Assembly (NCBI RefSeq): GCF_013141915.1
Contig: NZ_SROX01000005.1
Span: 1-64,000, forward strand
DNA: 64,000 nucleotides
Reading direction: 5' to 3'
Source: Cupriavidus necator
Lineage (GTDB): Bacteria; Pseudomonadota; Gammaproteobacteria; Burkholderiales; Burkholderiaceae
Position 1 is the stretch's first letter; every line of letters begins with the position of its first letter. Shown piece by piece: positions 25,909 to 34,521 of the stretch. A program made the translations under genes and the position numbers. The notes beneath the pieces were generated by a model, which was given only the letters and a program-made list of their open reading frames with translations, did not search any database and was not told where the DNA came from.

Positions 25909-26916
25909 TCACTTTTCTTGCCACGGCATCTCCTTCCACAGTTGGCGGAAGCCTGCTTCGGCGCGTTCGAGCTCGGCGGCGTAGGCGGGTGGGGCCAGGT
26001 AGCGCAGCGGCGCAAAGATGGCATCAGCTTGCTGCTTGAACTGCGGGTCCGCGGCCACCTTGGCCATCGCATCGACAAGCTTCTTCTTGACTGGCTCCGG
26101 CAGGCCCTTGGGCGCGGCCAGGCCCCGCAAGGATGCGAGCTCGATGTTGTAGCCCTGCTCGCGGAACGTCGGGACGTTGGGCGCCAGTACCGCGCGCGAC
26201 AGGCCCATCTGTCCCAGGAACTTAAGCGGCGTGCCGCCCTTCTGGTAGGCCAGGGCTTCGCCGACGTTGATGGCGCCAATCGTAATCTGCTGACCAGCCA
26301 GCGCGCCACGGACTTCGCCCGCGCCCTTGTAGCCCACGTGGGTCATCTTTACGCCCGCTGCCTTCTCGAACAGCAGCATCGCAAGATGGTCGTCCGAGCC
26401 AACACCCGTGGTACCGACGGTGACGGCGCCCGGGTTTGCCTTGGCGTACTTCACGAGCGTAGCCAGGGAATCGATGCTGCTGGATTGGTTGACGGTGAAT
26501 GCACCCGGGTCGTCCACCAGGTTGCCGATGAGGTCGTAGCTCCTCCAGGTGAACGTCGTCTTGCGTTCAACCGGAATCGTCAGCAGGTTCGGCGTGTTGA
26601 TGAAGCCGATGGTGTAGCCGTCCGGCGTGGCGCGTGCCAGCTCGGCGAAACCAATGGCGCCCCCGGCACCGGGCTTGTTCTGCACGACGATGGTGGTGCC
26701 CAGTTCCTTTTCCAGATGGCGTGCGAGCAGCCGGGCAACCAGGTCGGTGCCGCCACCCGGTGCGTACGCCACAATCATCTCGATGGGTCGATTCGGCCAA
26801 GCTGCGGCTTGCGCCTGGGCTGAGGCTGGTGCCAGAGCGCCAACCATACCGACGAGCGAACACGCGGCAAGGCAAAGGGATAGACGCCGACGACGGAAGT
26901 CGGGATTGCTGTGCAT
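25909..26916 (-). CDS. Bug-family tripartite tricarboxylate transporter receptor
   Basis: 335 residues. A signal peptide is evident (RRRRLSLCLAACSLVG ... ASAQAQA). The mature protein starts with WPNRPIEMIVAYAPGGGTDLVAR, and has QNKPGAGGAIG and DGYTIGF, the standard Bug/TctC features of periplasmic solute receptors that bind organic acids and related ligands. A GAGGAG site precedes the ATG. It is the last gene of the minus-strand hydroxyacid cluster, so a hydroxy- or keto-acid ligand is likely. No TctAB membrane genes are nearby, which is common for Bug proteins. Confidence 0.92.
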   Translation of the reverse strand: MHSNPDFRRRRLSLCLAACSLVGMVGALAPASAQAQAAAWPNRPIEMIVAYAPGGGTDLVARLLARHLEKELGTTIVVQNKPGAGGAIGFAELARATPDGYTIGFINTPNLLTIPVERKTTFTWRSYDLIGNLVDDPGAFTVNQSSSIDSLATLVKYAKANPGAVTVGTTGVGSDDHLAMLLFEKAAGVKMTHVGYKGAGEVRGALAGQQITIGAINVGEALAYQKGGTPLKFLGQMGLSRAVLAPNVPTFREQGYNIELASLRGLAAPKGLPEPVKKKLVDAMAKVAADPQFKQQADAIFAPLRYLAPPAYAAELERAEAGFRQLWKEMPWQEK

Positions 26917-26983
26917 GGCTTTGTCTCCTCACCGACCCCTTATGTGGCCGGCGTATTGTTGTGATGATTACGTGCGTGCGTGT

Positions 26984-28041
26984 TCAACTCGCGGCTACCC
27001 GCAAGGCTGCCTCCATCCGTTGGCGCATCCTGGGCCAGACCTCGGGGTTCACCAGGCGTTCGGGCTTCTTCCCCGTAGAGAGCAATTCCAGGATTTGTGT
27101 TGCGGCGAGCGTTGCGTTCCTGCGACGGGCGTCATGTGTCACGCCAGCTGTATGGAACGTCGCGACGACGTTGTCGAGCGTCAGAAGCGGATGGCCTGGC
27201 GGCGGCGGCTCCTGGTCCCAGACGTCCAGGCCGGCCCCAGCAAGGTGTCCGCTCGTCAACGCCTCGTACAGGGCTGCCTCATCGTGGATACCGCCTCGTG
27301 CAGTGCTGACGAAGTGCTGCCAGGACGCATGGCCGAGAAGGCCGCAGCGTTCATCATCTCAAGCGTGCTGGCATCGCGCGGGCAGTGCAGCGATACGATA
27401 TCGGACGTGCGCAGCAATTCGTCGAACGAGACATGTTCGGCGCCGCGCTTTGCCATCTCTGCGCTATCGAGATACGGGTCATAGCCAATCACGCGCATAC
27501 CGAAGGCGCATCCCAGCGCCGCAGTTCGGCTCCCGGCATGCCCGACGCCTACCACGCCCAGAGTGCGTCCGCGAAGTTCGTGGCCCATCAGGTCTTCGCG
27601 GCTTCCGGTGGTATGTGTCTTCATGCAGCGGTCTGACTCAGGAATGCGTCGCATCACAGAGAGCATCAGCCCGACCGCCATTTCCGCCACGGAATCGGCG
27701 TTCCCGCCGGCCTGGTTCATCACGGCTACGCTCGCGGCCGTGCAGGCATCGATATCAATCGTGTCGCAACCGGAGCCGCTCGATGACACGGCCAGAAGAT
27801 TCGGGCAACGCGCGAGCAACTCTGCCGTCACGAACCAGCGTCGGGGCAGTTCATCCTTGGCGGCCGTAATCTGATACACGTGGGCTTCGGAGAGGCGTGC
27901 CCATGCTTCCTCGTCTGCACCTTCGCGCTGGCATGTGTGCAAGGCGACATCCGATGCTTCGCCCACAATGCGGTTGAAAGCGGGGTCCAGCCAGTAGTCG
28001 AATCGGACGACCTGGCGCTTCGCGGGAAGGGCCGGGCTCAC
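26984..28041 (-). pseudogene. NAD-dependent 2-hydroxyacid dehydrogenase, single frameshift
   Basis: Two overlapping frames together give one D-2-hydroxyacid dehydrogenase of about 350 residues. The upstream frame has the nucleotide-binding GVVGVGHAGSRTAALG and reads to FSAMRPGSTS. The downstream frame resumes with ARGGIHDEAALYEAL and GAGLDVWDQEPPPPGHPLL, and ends AALRVAAS. Restoring one T in the coding strand near 27312-27313 recovers the family sequence STFVSTARGG. It starts with GTG, overlapping the stop of the RraA-like gene (GTGA). It is either a real inactivating deletion or a sequencing indel. Confidence 0.85.
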
Positions 28042-28715
28042 AGTATCCCCTTGTCGGTTAGCGAGCGGTCCACCCAGGTACGGTCCGCACGACCTTGTGC
28101 AATCGATTCCAGAACGCCGGCTTCCATGCGCTGCACGTCTTCCACGCGGACCGCAATCGCTTCAGCTTCCTCGGCGGGAACGACCAGCAGGCCATCACCA
28201 TCGCCAATAATCAGGTCGCCGGGCCGAACCACCATGCCGTCGATGGAGACCGGCACGTGCAGTTCTCCCGGGCCATCCTTGTACGGGCCACGGTGCGAAA
28301 CACCCCGGGCGTAGACAGGCAGGGGCTCCTTGCCAATCGTGTCGCTGTCGCGAATCAGGCCGTCGATGACGAAGCCGGCGGCGCCGCGCGCAATGGCGAG
28401 TGCCAGCATGATTTCTCCGATGATGGCATTGGGTCCAATGCCGCCGGCGTCGACCACGATGACATCACCGGGCCCCGAGAGGTCGATGGCCTTGTGAACC
28501 ATGAGATTGTCACCGGGACGCGTGCGGACAGTCAGTGCCCGTCCGATCAGGTTGCCTTCGCGACGGTGGAATGCCCGCAGCTGACTGGTTCCCGTCGTGC
28601 GGCTCATGGCATCGCTGACATTGGCGACCGGGAACCTGCGATACCGCTCCATCAGCGACGTGCTGACGAGGTGGGCGGGACGCGGATGAATGCGAAAGCC
28701 GTGCGGCGAGGTCAT
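28038..28715 (-). CDS. RraA-like / 4-hydroxy-4-methyl-2-oxoglutarate aldolase family protein
   Basis: 225 residues from the ATG at 28715, preceded by AGGAGA; a longer upstream frame has no family match. RYRRFPVANVSDAMSR, GDVIVVDAGG, GEIMLALAIARGAAGFVIDGLIRDSD and the later PGDLIIGDGDGLLVVP are the RraA/HMG-aldolase signatures. The G-x-D/GLIRD region supplies metal and substrate contacts in the aldolases. Sitting between two hydroxyacid redox genes, it is more likely a retro-aldolase or oxaloacetate decarboxylase than an RNase E inhibitor. It is intact between two frameshifted genes. Confidence 0.88.
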   Translation of the reverse strand: MTSPHGFRIHPRPAHLVSTSLMERYRRFPVANVSDAMSRTTGTSQLRAFHRREGNLIGRALTVRTRPGDNLMVHKAIDLSGPGDVIVVDAGGIGPNAIIGEIMLALAIARGAAGFVIDGLIRDSDTIGKEPLPVYARGVSHRGPYKDGPGELHVPVSIDGMVVRPGDLIIGDGDGLLVVPAEEAEAIAVRVEDVQRMEAGVLESIAQGRADRTWVDRSLTDKGIL

Positions 28716-28773
28716 TGTTTTGTCTCCTGTATCGACCGTGAGGTTTCTGGTGGGATGCGGTGAAGGTTGGAAC

Positions 28774-30037
28774 TCAATGCGGCGGTGGGTGGTAAATACA
28801 CTGCGCATTCACATCTTGCGTGCGGGTGATGCCCAGCATGGCCAGGTCTCGAGAAATTTCGGCTTGCATCAGGTTGATGCCGTGTGCGACTCCCTGGCGG
28901 GAGCCCACTGCTGCTGCGTAGGCGAACGGCCGGCCGATGAAGACGCAGCGGGCACCCAAGGCCAGCGCCTTGATGACGTCGGTGCCGCGGCGTATGCCGC
29001 TGTCGAGCATCACGGGCAGTTGCGGGACCGCCTCAACGACCTCGGGCAAGGCCCGCATTGCTGCAATGACGCCGTCCAGCTGACGGCCACCGTGGTTCGA
29101 GACCACGATGCCGTCGACGCCATGCTGATGCGCCAGGCGCGCGTCTTCCGCCGTCAGAACGCCCTTGACGACGAGCTGTCCCTTCCAGCGGCGACGGATG
29201 GTGGCCAAGTGGTCCCAAGTGAAGTGCGCGCGGTCCGAGAAATCGCTCCACATTTCGCGAGACGATGGGGGTGCCGCGGTGAGCGTAGGCGTTCTCGAAG
29301 TGCGGTACACCGTGGCGTACCAGGGTGCGAGCAAAGGTGCCAAGCAGCCAGCGGGGACGCGTGATGCCTTGCCAGGCAAGGACGGCGCTCGGGCGCAGCG
29401 GCGTGGAAAACCCGGCGCGGATGTTGTTCTCGCGATTGCCAGCGACGGGCGTGTCCACGGTGATGACGAGCGTCTCGACCTTGGCCGCTTCGACGCGCGC
29501 CAGCAGCGCTTCGATTTGGCTCATGTTTCCTGGAAGGTAGGCCTGGAACCAGGTGCCGGGGGCCGCTTCCATGACTTCTTCAAGGCGAATAAGGGACGAG
29601 CCACTCATGATGGCCGGTACGGACGCCTGGCTGGCTGCCTGTGCCATCACGACATCTCCGCGGTATGCGAACAGGGCGGAGATGCCCATCGGTGCCAGGC
29701 CAAATGGCGCAGCGTACTTGCGGCCGAACAGGCTGAAGCTCAGGTCGCGCGACGAGACGCCAACCAGCACCCGGGGCCGCAGTGCCAGGTTTTCAAACGA
29801 CTGTCGGTTCTGCGCCAGGGTGATGTTGTCCTCGACTGCACCGCTCACGTAGGCATAGAGCGACTTGGGCAGCCGTTTGCGCGCCAGCGGCTCGAAGTCC
29901 TTCAGCGACAGCACTCGCTGTTTGAGCCAAGTCGCCTGTCTTTCGCTTTGTGCCGTAACGGGCGCTTTCTCCTTCTTCCTATCACCGGATTGGAGTGCAG
30001 CGGTCTGGGCGGTGTCGTCGATAGGAGCGGCTGACAT
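28774..30037 (-). pseudogene. FMN-dependent L-2-hydroxyacid oxidase/dehydrogenase (lldD-like), frameshift
   Basis: Two frames combine to one alpha-hydroxyacid oxidase of about 420 residues. The first gives LKDFEPLARKRLPKSLYAYVSGAVEDN, APFGLAPMG and WFQAYLPGN, and reads on past the family match at YAHRGTPIVSRNVER. The second carries DFSDRAHFTWDHL, WKGQLVVKG, IVVSNHGGRQLDG and LDSGIRRGTDVIKALALGA, including the catalytic His and FMN contacts. The shift lies near 29248-29256 and fits one extra base (or two missing) in a short A or G run. It is the first gene of the cluster, divergent from a LysR gene. Confidence 0.85.
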
Positions 30038-30090
30038 AGGAGTAATGGCCGGAGGAGTGAAGCAAATCTAGCAACCCGCGCTCACCGACA

Positions 30091-30124
30091 AAAGCGAAAA
30101 ATAACGAAGATATAATTTCGCTTT
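30091..30124. promoter_or_regulatory. Inverted-repeat operator between lldD-like and LysR genes
   Basis: AAAGCGAAA (30091-30099) and its exact reverse complement TTTCGCTTT (30116-30124) are separated by 16 AT-rich bases. The element lies in the 123-base divergent spacer, 37 bases before the LysR ATG and 54 before the hydroxyacid oxidase start, the classic place for a LysR-type binding site. Confidence 0.65.
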
Positions 30125-30160
30125 CTGGAAAACGTCGGTCATTCACCAATTGGGGGCGAC

Positions 30161-31063
30161 ATGACTCTCAAGCAACTCGAGGCTTTCTATTGGGCGGCAA
30201 CGTGCGTCAACTTCACCGTGGCGGCGGAGCGCGTCCACCTGTCCGTGTCGTCGCTGTCCAAACGGATTGCCGAACTGGAAGCATCGCTGGGCGTTGCGTT
30301 GTTTGACCGCAGTGGGAGGAGCGCCGAGCTGACGGCTCAGGGCGAGCAGATGCTGCCGCAGATTCACGCGATGCTGCATGCCGCTGCGGAACTGCAGCAA
30401 TCGGCGGGGCAACGTCATGGTCTGATTGGACGATGCCGTATCGGGCTGGGAGAACTCAGCGGGCTGACCTGGCTGCCCAAGCTGGTGCGCGAAGTGTCGT
30501 CACGCCATCCTGGCCTGCTGCTGGAGCCTCATGTCAATATCGGCCAGGTACTGGAGCAGCGCCTGCATGATGGAGAACTGGACATCGGGGTTTTGGCCGG
30601 ACCCTCTACCCGCAGCAGCTTGGCGGCTGAGCGGATAGGTCAAGTGGATTTTGCGTGGGTCGCCAGCCAGTCTTTCCTCGAGTTGGCCGGCACCGACGAC
30701 CCACAGGTCCTCATGAGCGAACAGACGTTGCTGACGCTGCCGGTCGGTGCGGGCGGAACGCGGGTGCTTGACCAATGGCTGGCGCTCCGTGGGCTGATGG
30801 TCGGCCGGCGTCTGATGTGCAATAGCTGGGGAGCGGTTGTCGGCATGGTTGTTGAAGGGCTCGGTTTCGGCTTTGTGCCCAGGCTATGGGCTGATGCTCT
30901 CGTCGAACGCGGTGCACTGCGCATCCTGCCGGACAGCGACGCGTTGGAACCGCTCCACTATGCTGTGCAATGGCGCCGTGATGACACGCGGCCGCTGATT
31001 CTGGCGATGCGGGAGGTTATCCGCGGCGTCATCGACTTCCAGGCACCGCGCTGCTTCGTCTAG
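30161..31063 (+). CDS. LysR-family transcriptional regulator
   Basis: 300 residues. The N-terminal winged HTH is [40 protein letters not shown]; the rest is a periplasmic-binding-protein-like effector domain. GGGGG precedes the ATG. It is divergent from the hydroxyacid cluster with an inverted repeat between them, so it probably controls that operon in response to a substrate or intermediate, as is typical of the family. Confidence 0.92.
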   Translation: MTLKQLEAFYWAATCVNFTVAAERVHLSVSSLSKRIAELEASLGVALFDRSGRSAELTAQGEQMLPQIHAMLHAAAELQQSAGQRHGLIGRCRIGLGELSGLTWLPKLVREVSSRHPGLLLEPHVNIGQVLEQRLHDGELDIGVLAGPSTRSSLAAERIGQVDFAWVASQSFLELAGTDDPQVLMSEQTLLTLPVGAGGTRVLDQWLALRGLMVGRRLMCNSWGAVVGMVVEGLGFGFVPRLWADALVERGALRILPDSDALEPLHYAVQWRRDDTRPLILAMREVIRGVIDFQAPRCFV

Positions 31064-31164
31064 CGGGCAGGAGGACGTCGAGGCGATTGGCGCCTCGACG
31101 GGCGATGCTCAGGCCTTGCTGCTTGAGTTTGAGACGCCAGCTCTTCGGTCGACAGGATGGAAGT

Positions 31165-31302
31165 CGTGATCGGTTGGCCCATTACAAATGCCCGGTGAGG
31201 GTCGTATATGGCCCATTGCCGAAGACCGATACTGGAAAGATTCAGAAGTACCGTTTGAGAGAGCTTGCGAAAAGCCGCGAAGCTATCACTGAGCTTGAGT
31301 GA
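31165..31302 (+). pseudogene. C-terminal remnant of an acyl-CoA synthetase
   Basis: The frame reads [16 protein letters not shown] then [14 protein letters not shown], the C-terminal subdomain of AMP-forming acyl-CoA ligases, including the catalytic Lys of the PKTxTGKIQK motif. Nothing upstream in this frame resembles the ATP-binding core. It is therefore a deletion relic. It marks lost DNA between the LysR and cupin genes. Confidence 0.75.
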
Positions 31303-31571
31303 AGCGGGAACGTGGCCTCGATAGAACCATGCATCCGACGATACAAAGCCCGCGGGGTCGGTACTTATGGGTCAAGGTCGCAGCGGCGAGAGTGCCCCGG
31401 ACACGCTAAAGTTTTTCTTTATCGTCGCGCAGATTATCTCGGTTGTCGGCTTCGCCGAAAGCACCAACAATCGCTGTATCCACAACGATAATCCGCTGTC
31501 GACTCGACACCGTCTTTGCACCTTGCACGGCCTTCCCTGCATGCAGAACGTGAGCCCCCGCTCCCCCACCC
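31303..31571. other. Intergenic stretch after the synthetase remnant
   Basis: No gene, terminator or clear repeat is visible. A minus-strand frame of about 60 codons ends near 31405 but matches nothing I know. Together with the acyl-CoA synthetase relic it looks like scarred DNA. Confidence 0.3.
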
Positions 31572-32231
31572 ATGTACGTGAATGCCGACCTCTCCCGCCG
31601 CGCCGTGGTCGTGCCCGACGATTACCGTTGGGTCGCCTCGCCACAACCGGGCGTCGAGCGGATGATGCTGGAGCGCTTTGGCGCCGAGCAGGCGCGGGCA
31701 ACCAGTATTGTCCGATACGCTCCCGCTTCCCTTTTCCCGCCTCATTCGCATCCGGCCGGTGAAGAAGTCCTGGTGCTGTCAGGCGTCTTCTCCGAGGCGG
31801 ACGCGCACTACCCGGCGGGCTGGTATCTGCGCAATCCGCCAGGATCGTCGCACCGGCCCTCAAGCGCGGGCGGCGCCGTCATTTTCGTGAAGTTGCGGTA
31901 CATGCTGGCGAGCGAGCAGCAAAGCGTGCGTATCGATACCAACGACGCCATGCACTGGCGGGAATTTGACGGCGGTGCGGTCTGCTCGCTGTATGCGGAC
32001 ACGGCCGAGCATGTCGCCCTGCTGCGCCTGGATGGTGGCGTGTCCTTGCCGCACGGATACCCTGCGGAACTGTTGGTGGTTCACGGCGAACTCCGCGTGG
32101 ATGGCCATGGCTATGCGGCGGGAAGCTGGATGCGATTTCCCGAGGGCGATCACGCGGAGATCCAGGCCGGCGTTCCAGGAACGACGCTATATATCAGGAC
32201 TCATGGACCGGCCGCAGGGGGCGAGGCATAA
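31572..32231 (+). CDS. Two-repeat cupin protein (ChrR-like cupin)
   Basis: 219 residues made of two cupin halves. The first has FPPHSHPAGEEVLVLSG (metal-ligand His-x-His and Glu) and ends with GGAVIFVKLR; the second has LPHGYPAELLVVHGEL and the later GSWMRFPEGDHAEI. This is the arrangement of ChrR-type cupins. It lies three bases before the amine oxidase gene, so the two are co-translated. It may be a metal-dependent sensor or small-molecule enzyme; no anti-sigma zinc-finger domain or sigma factor is adjacent. Confidence 0.75.
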   Translation: MYVNADLSRRAVVVPDDYRWVASPQPGVERMMLERFGAEQARATSIVRYAPASLFPPHSHPAGEEVLVLSGVFSEADAHYPAGWYLRNPPGSSHRPSSAGGAVIFVKLRYMLASEQQSVRIDTNDAMHWREFDGGAVCSLYADTAEHVALLRLDGGVSLPHGYPAELLVVHGELRVDGHGYAAGSWMRFPEGDHAEIQAGVPGTTLYIRTHGPAAGGEA

Positions 32232-32234
32232 GCC

Positions 32235-33386
32235 ATGCACAGCACGAAGATCGCCATCGTTGGCGCTGGCTTAAGCGGGCTGTACGCGGCCACGCTGCTC
32301 AGGCAATCCGGTATCGACGACTACGTCATCATTGAAGCGCGTTCCGTTCCCGGTGGACGGATCCTGTCGGGCCTGTCACGGGGTCACGCCGTGCCCGAAG
32401 CGGACGATTACGCAGGGGACCGCGTAGATCTCGGTCCCACCTGGTTCTGGCCGGCTTTCCAGCGTGAACTGGATCGCCTGGTGGCCGAGCTTGGCATCGC
32501 GCGATTCCCTCAGCATGAGGCCGGGGACATGCTGTCCGAGCGCAGCGTGGGCGTAGCCCCCATGCGGCTGCGGGGATTCGCCAGTTCGCCGGCTTCGATC
32601 CGACTCGCGGGCGGCATGGGTGCGCTGATTCATGCCTTGCGCCAGCGTCTTGAGCCGTCGCGGATTCTCACAGGCCGGACGGTACGCCAGCTGCGTCTCA
32701 CCGGTGCCGGCGTCGCGCTGGATTGCACCGATGACGCCGGAGAGGCAATGACGATGGCCGCGGAACATGTCTTGCTGGCGCTGCCGCCACGCCTGGCCGA
32801 GGCAACCATCGCGTTCACCCCGGCACTACCGGAGCGTCTGGCGCGGCAATGGCGCGCTACGCCGACCTGGATGGCCTCGCACGCCAAGTATGTCGCGGTC
32901 TATGACAGTCCGTTCTGGCGCGAGCAGGGGCTCTCCGGCGAAGCCCGGAGCGCGGTGGGGCCGATGGGCGAGATCCACGATGCATCCATGCCCGGCGGCA
33001 GCGCCGCGCTGTTTGGATTCTTTGGCGTGCCGGCCAGTGTCAGGCGCTCCGTTCCGGAAGACGTGCTGCGCACCCACTGCCGAGCGCAGCTTGCCCGCCT
33101 GTTCGGTCCGCGCGCGGGACAGCCCGTCGCGGACTTTATCAAGGACTGGGCTGCCGATGACCTGACCGCGACGGCGCTGGATCTTGAAGGCGGCCAGCAT
33201 CACCATGCCTTGGCCCCGGCCGCCACGGCGTCGTCGGGGCCCTGGCAAGGCCGCATTACCGGCATAGCCAGCGAGTGGTCGCAGCGCTTCCCCGGCTATC
33301 TCGCCGGGGCAGTCGACGCCGCTGGCAAGGGAACGCAAGACCTGATTCGCATCAACCGATCGTTGTCAAAAGCCGAGGGCCTGTGA
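32235..33386 (+). CDS. Flavin-containing amine oxidase-family protein
   Basis: 383 residues. The N-terminal FAD-binding motif GAGLSGLYAATLLRQSG with the ribose-binding Glu in IIEARSVPGGRI is clear. The C-terminal FAD motif is less canonical (GIASEWSQRFPGYLAGAVDAAGKG). It is shorter than the roughly 450-residue monoamine oxidases. It oxidises an amine or related C-N/C-C bond; the substrate is unknown. It is the second gene of the cupin-oxidase-ADH(-MFS) run. Confidence 0.82.
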   Translation: MHSTKIAIVGAGLSGLYAATLLRQSGIDDYVIIEARSVPGGRILSGLSRGHAVPEADDYAGDRVDLGPTWFWPAFQRELDRLVAELGIARFPQHEAGDMLSERSVGVAPMRLRGFASSPASIRLAGGMGALIHALRQRLEPSRILTGRTVRQLRLTGAGVALDCTDDAGEAMTMAAEHVLLALPPRLAEATIAFTPALPERLARQWRATPTWMASHAKYVAVYDSPFWREQGLSGEARSAVGPMGEIHDASMPGGSAALFGFFGVPASVRRSVPEDVLRTHCRAQLARLFGPRAGQPVADFIKDWAADDLTATALDLEGGQHHHALAPAATASSGPWQGRITGIASEWSQRFPGYLAGAVDAAGKGTQDLIRINRSLSKAEGL

Positions 33387-33387
33387 G

Positions 33388-34419
33388 ATGAAACCGACTT
33401 ATCGCGCGATGCAGATCGCCCGTCCTGGAATGCTGGAACTGGTGGAGCGCACCACCCCCTTGCCGGAGGCGGGCGAAGTCCTGATCCAGGTCGAGGCTTG
33501 CGGCATGTGCGGCGCCGACATCGGCGATATCGAGCAGGCCAATGCCGCGCCACAACCGCCGCGCGTGCCCGGACACGAGATCGTGGGGCGGATCATCGCG
33601 ACGGGCGCTAGTACGCCCGCGATGTGGCGGATCGGCATGCGGGTAGGGATCGGGCGCCTGGGCGGACACTGCAATGCGTGCAAACAGTGTCGGCGAGGCC
33701 AGTTCCAGCTGTGCGAAGACCAGCCGGTCGTGGGCGCGACCTGCGATGGCGGCTATGCCGAGATTGTCCGTGCGCGCGCGACTGGTCTTGTCGCCATTCC
33801 CGATGAACTGGGTTCCGAGGAAGCGGCCCCCCTGCTTTGCGCGGGAATCGCCACGTTTAACGCGCTGCGCAAGTCCGGCGCCCGGGCAGGCGATATGGTC
33901 GCGATCCTCGGCATCGGCGGGCTCGGCCACATGGCCATACAGTACGCGAAGCGAATGGGGTTCAAGGTGGTCGCAGTGGGACGGGGAAGCGATATCGCCG
34001 CCGACGTGGCCGAACTCGGCGCACATGTCTACCTGGACACCGATGCCGTCGATGCCGCGCAGGCGTTGCAGACGCTGGGTGGCGCGCAGGCCGTGGTCTC
34101 GACGATCGGCAACGCGCAGGCCGTTTCCGCGTTGATCCCCGCATTGGCGCCCCAAGGCCGCCTCGTCATGCTTGGCGGCACTCGCGAACCACTTGCCGTG
34201 CAGGCCGGGCATTTGGTCGTTGGCGAGCGCGAAGTCGTCGGGTCAATTACCGGCACGCCACACCAGAGCGAGGCGGCGCTCGCGTTCAGTGTCCTGGTGG
34301 ACGCGCGTCCGCGCTTCGAGTCGATGCCGCTGGCACGCGCCAACGAGGCCTATCAGCGCCTGAAGCGCGGGGACGTCAAGTTCAGGATGGTGCTGACCAT
34401 GGCGGCGGAGGATGCCTGA
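33388..34419 (+). CDS. Zinc-dependent medium-chain alcohol dehydrogenase
   Basis: 343 residues. Catalytic-zinc ligands are seen in ACGMCGADIG and PGHEIVGRI; the usual His after CGxC is a Gly here. The structural zinc loop is GGHCNACKQCRRGQFQLC. The Rossmann motif is LGIGGLGHMAIQYAKRMG. It starts two bases after the amine oxidase stop, implying translational coupling and a joint pathway in which an aldehyde or alcohol product is processed. Confidence 0.9.
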   Translation: MKPTYRAMQIARPGMLELVERTTPLPEAGEVLIQVEACGMCGADIGDIEQANAAPQPPRVPGHEIVGRIIATGASTPAMWRIGMRVGIGRLGGHCNACKQCRRGQFQLCEDQPVVGATCDGGYAEIVRARATGLVAIPDELGSEEAAPLLCAGIATFNALRKSGARAGDMVAILGIGGLGHMAIQYAKRMGFKVVAVGRGSDIAADVAELGAHVYLDTDAVDAAQALQTLGGAQAVVSTIGNAQAVSALIPALAPQGRLVMLGGTREPLAVQAGHLVVGEREVVGSITGTPHQSEAALAFSVLVDARPRFESMPLARANEAYQRLKRGDVKFRMVLTMAAEDA

Positions 34420-34521
34420 CACGGCATGCACGCCGGCGGCGCCGTCAACGTCCCCCTGCGCAGCGCGTTTCGCCTATGTCGATGACGCCCTGCAAAATTC
34501 AATTTCCTCGCCAATGCATCC

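Noticed and set aside
31400..31560. Minus-strand frame ending near 31405 as an IS transposase end
   Set aside because: About 60 codons without catalytic residues or terminal repeats; no support for a mobile element.
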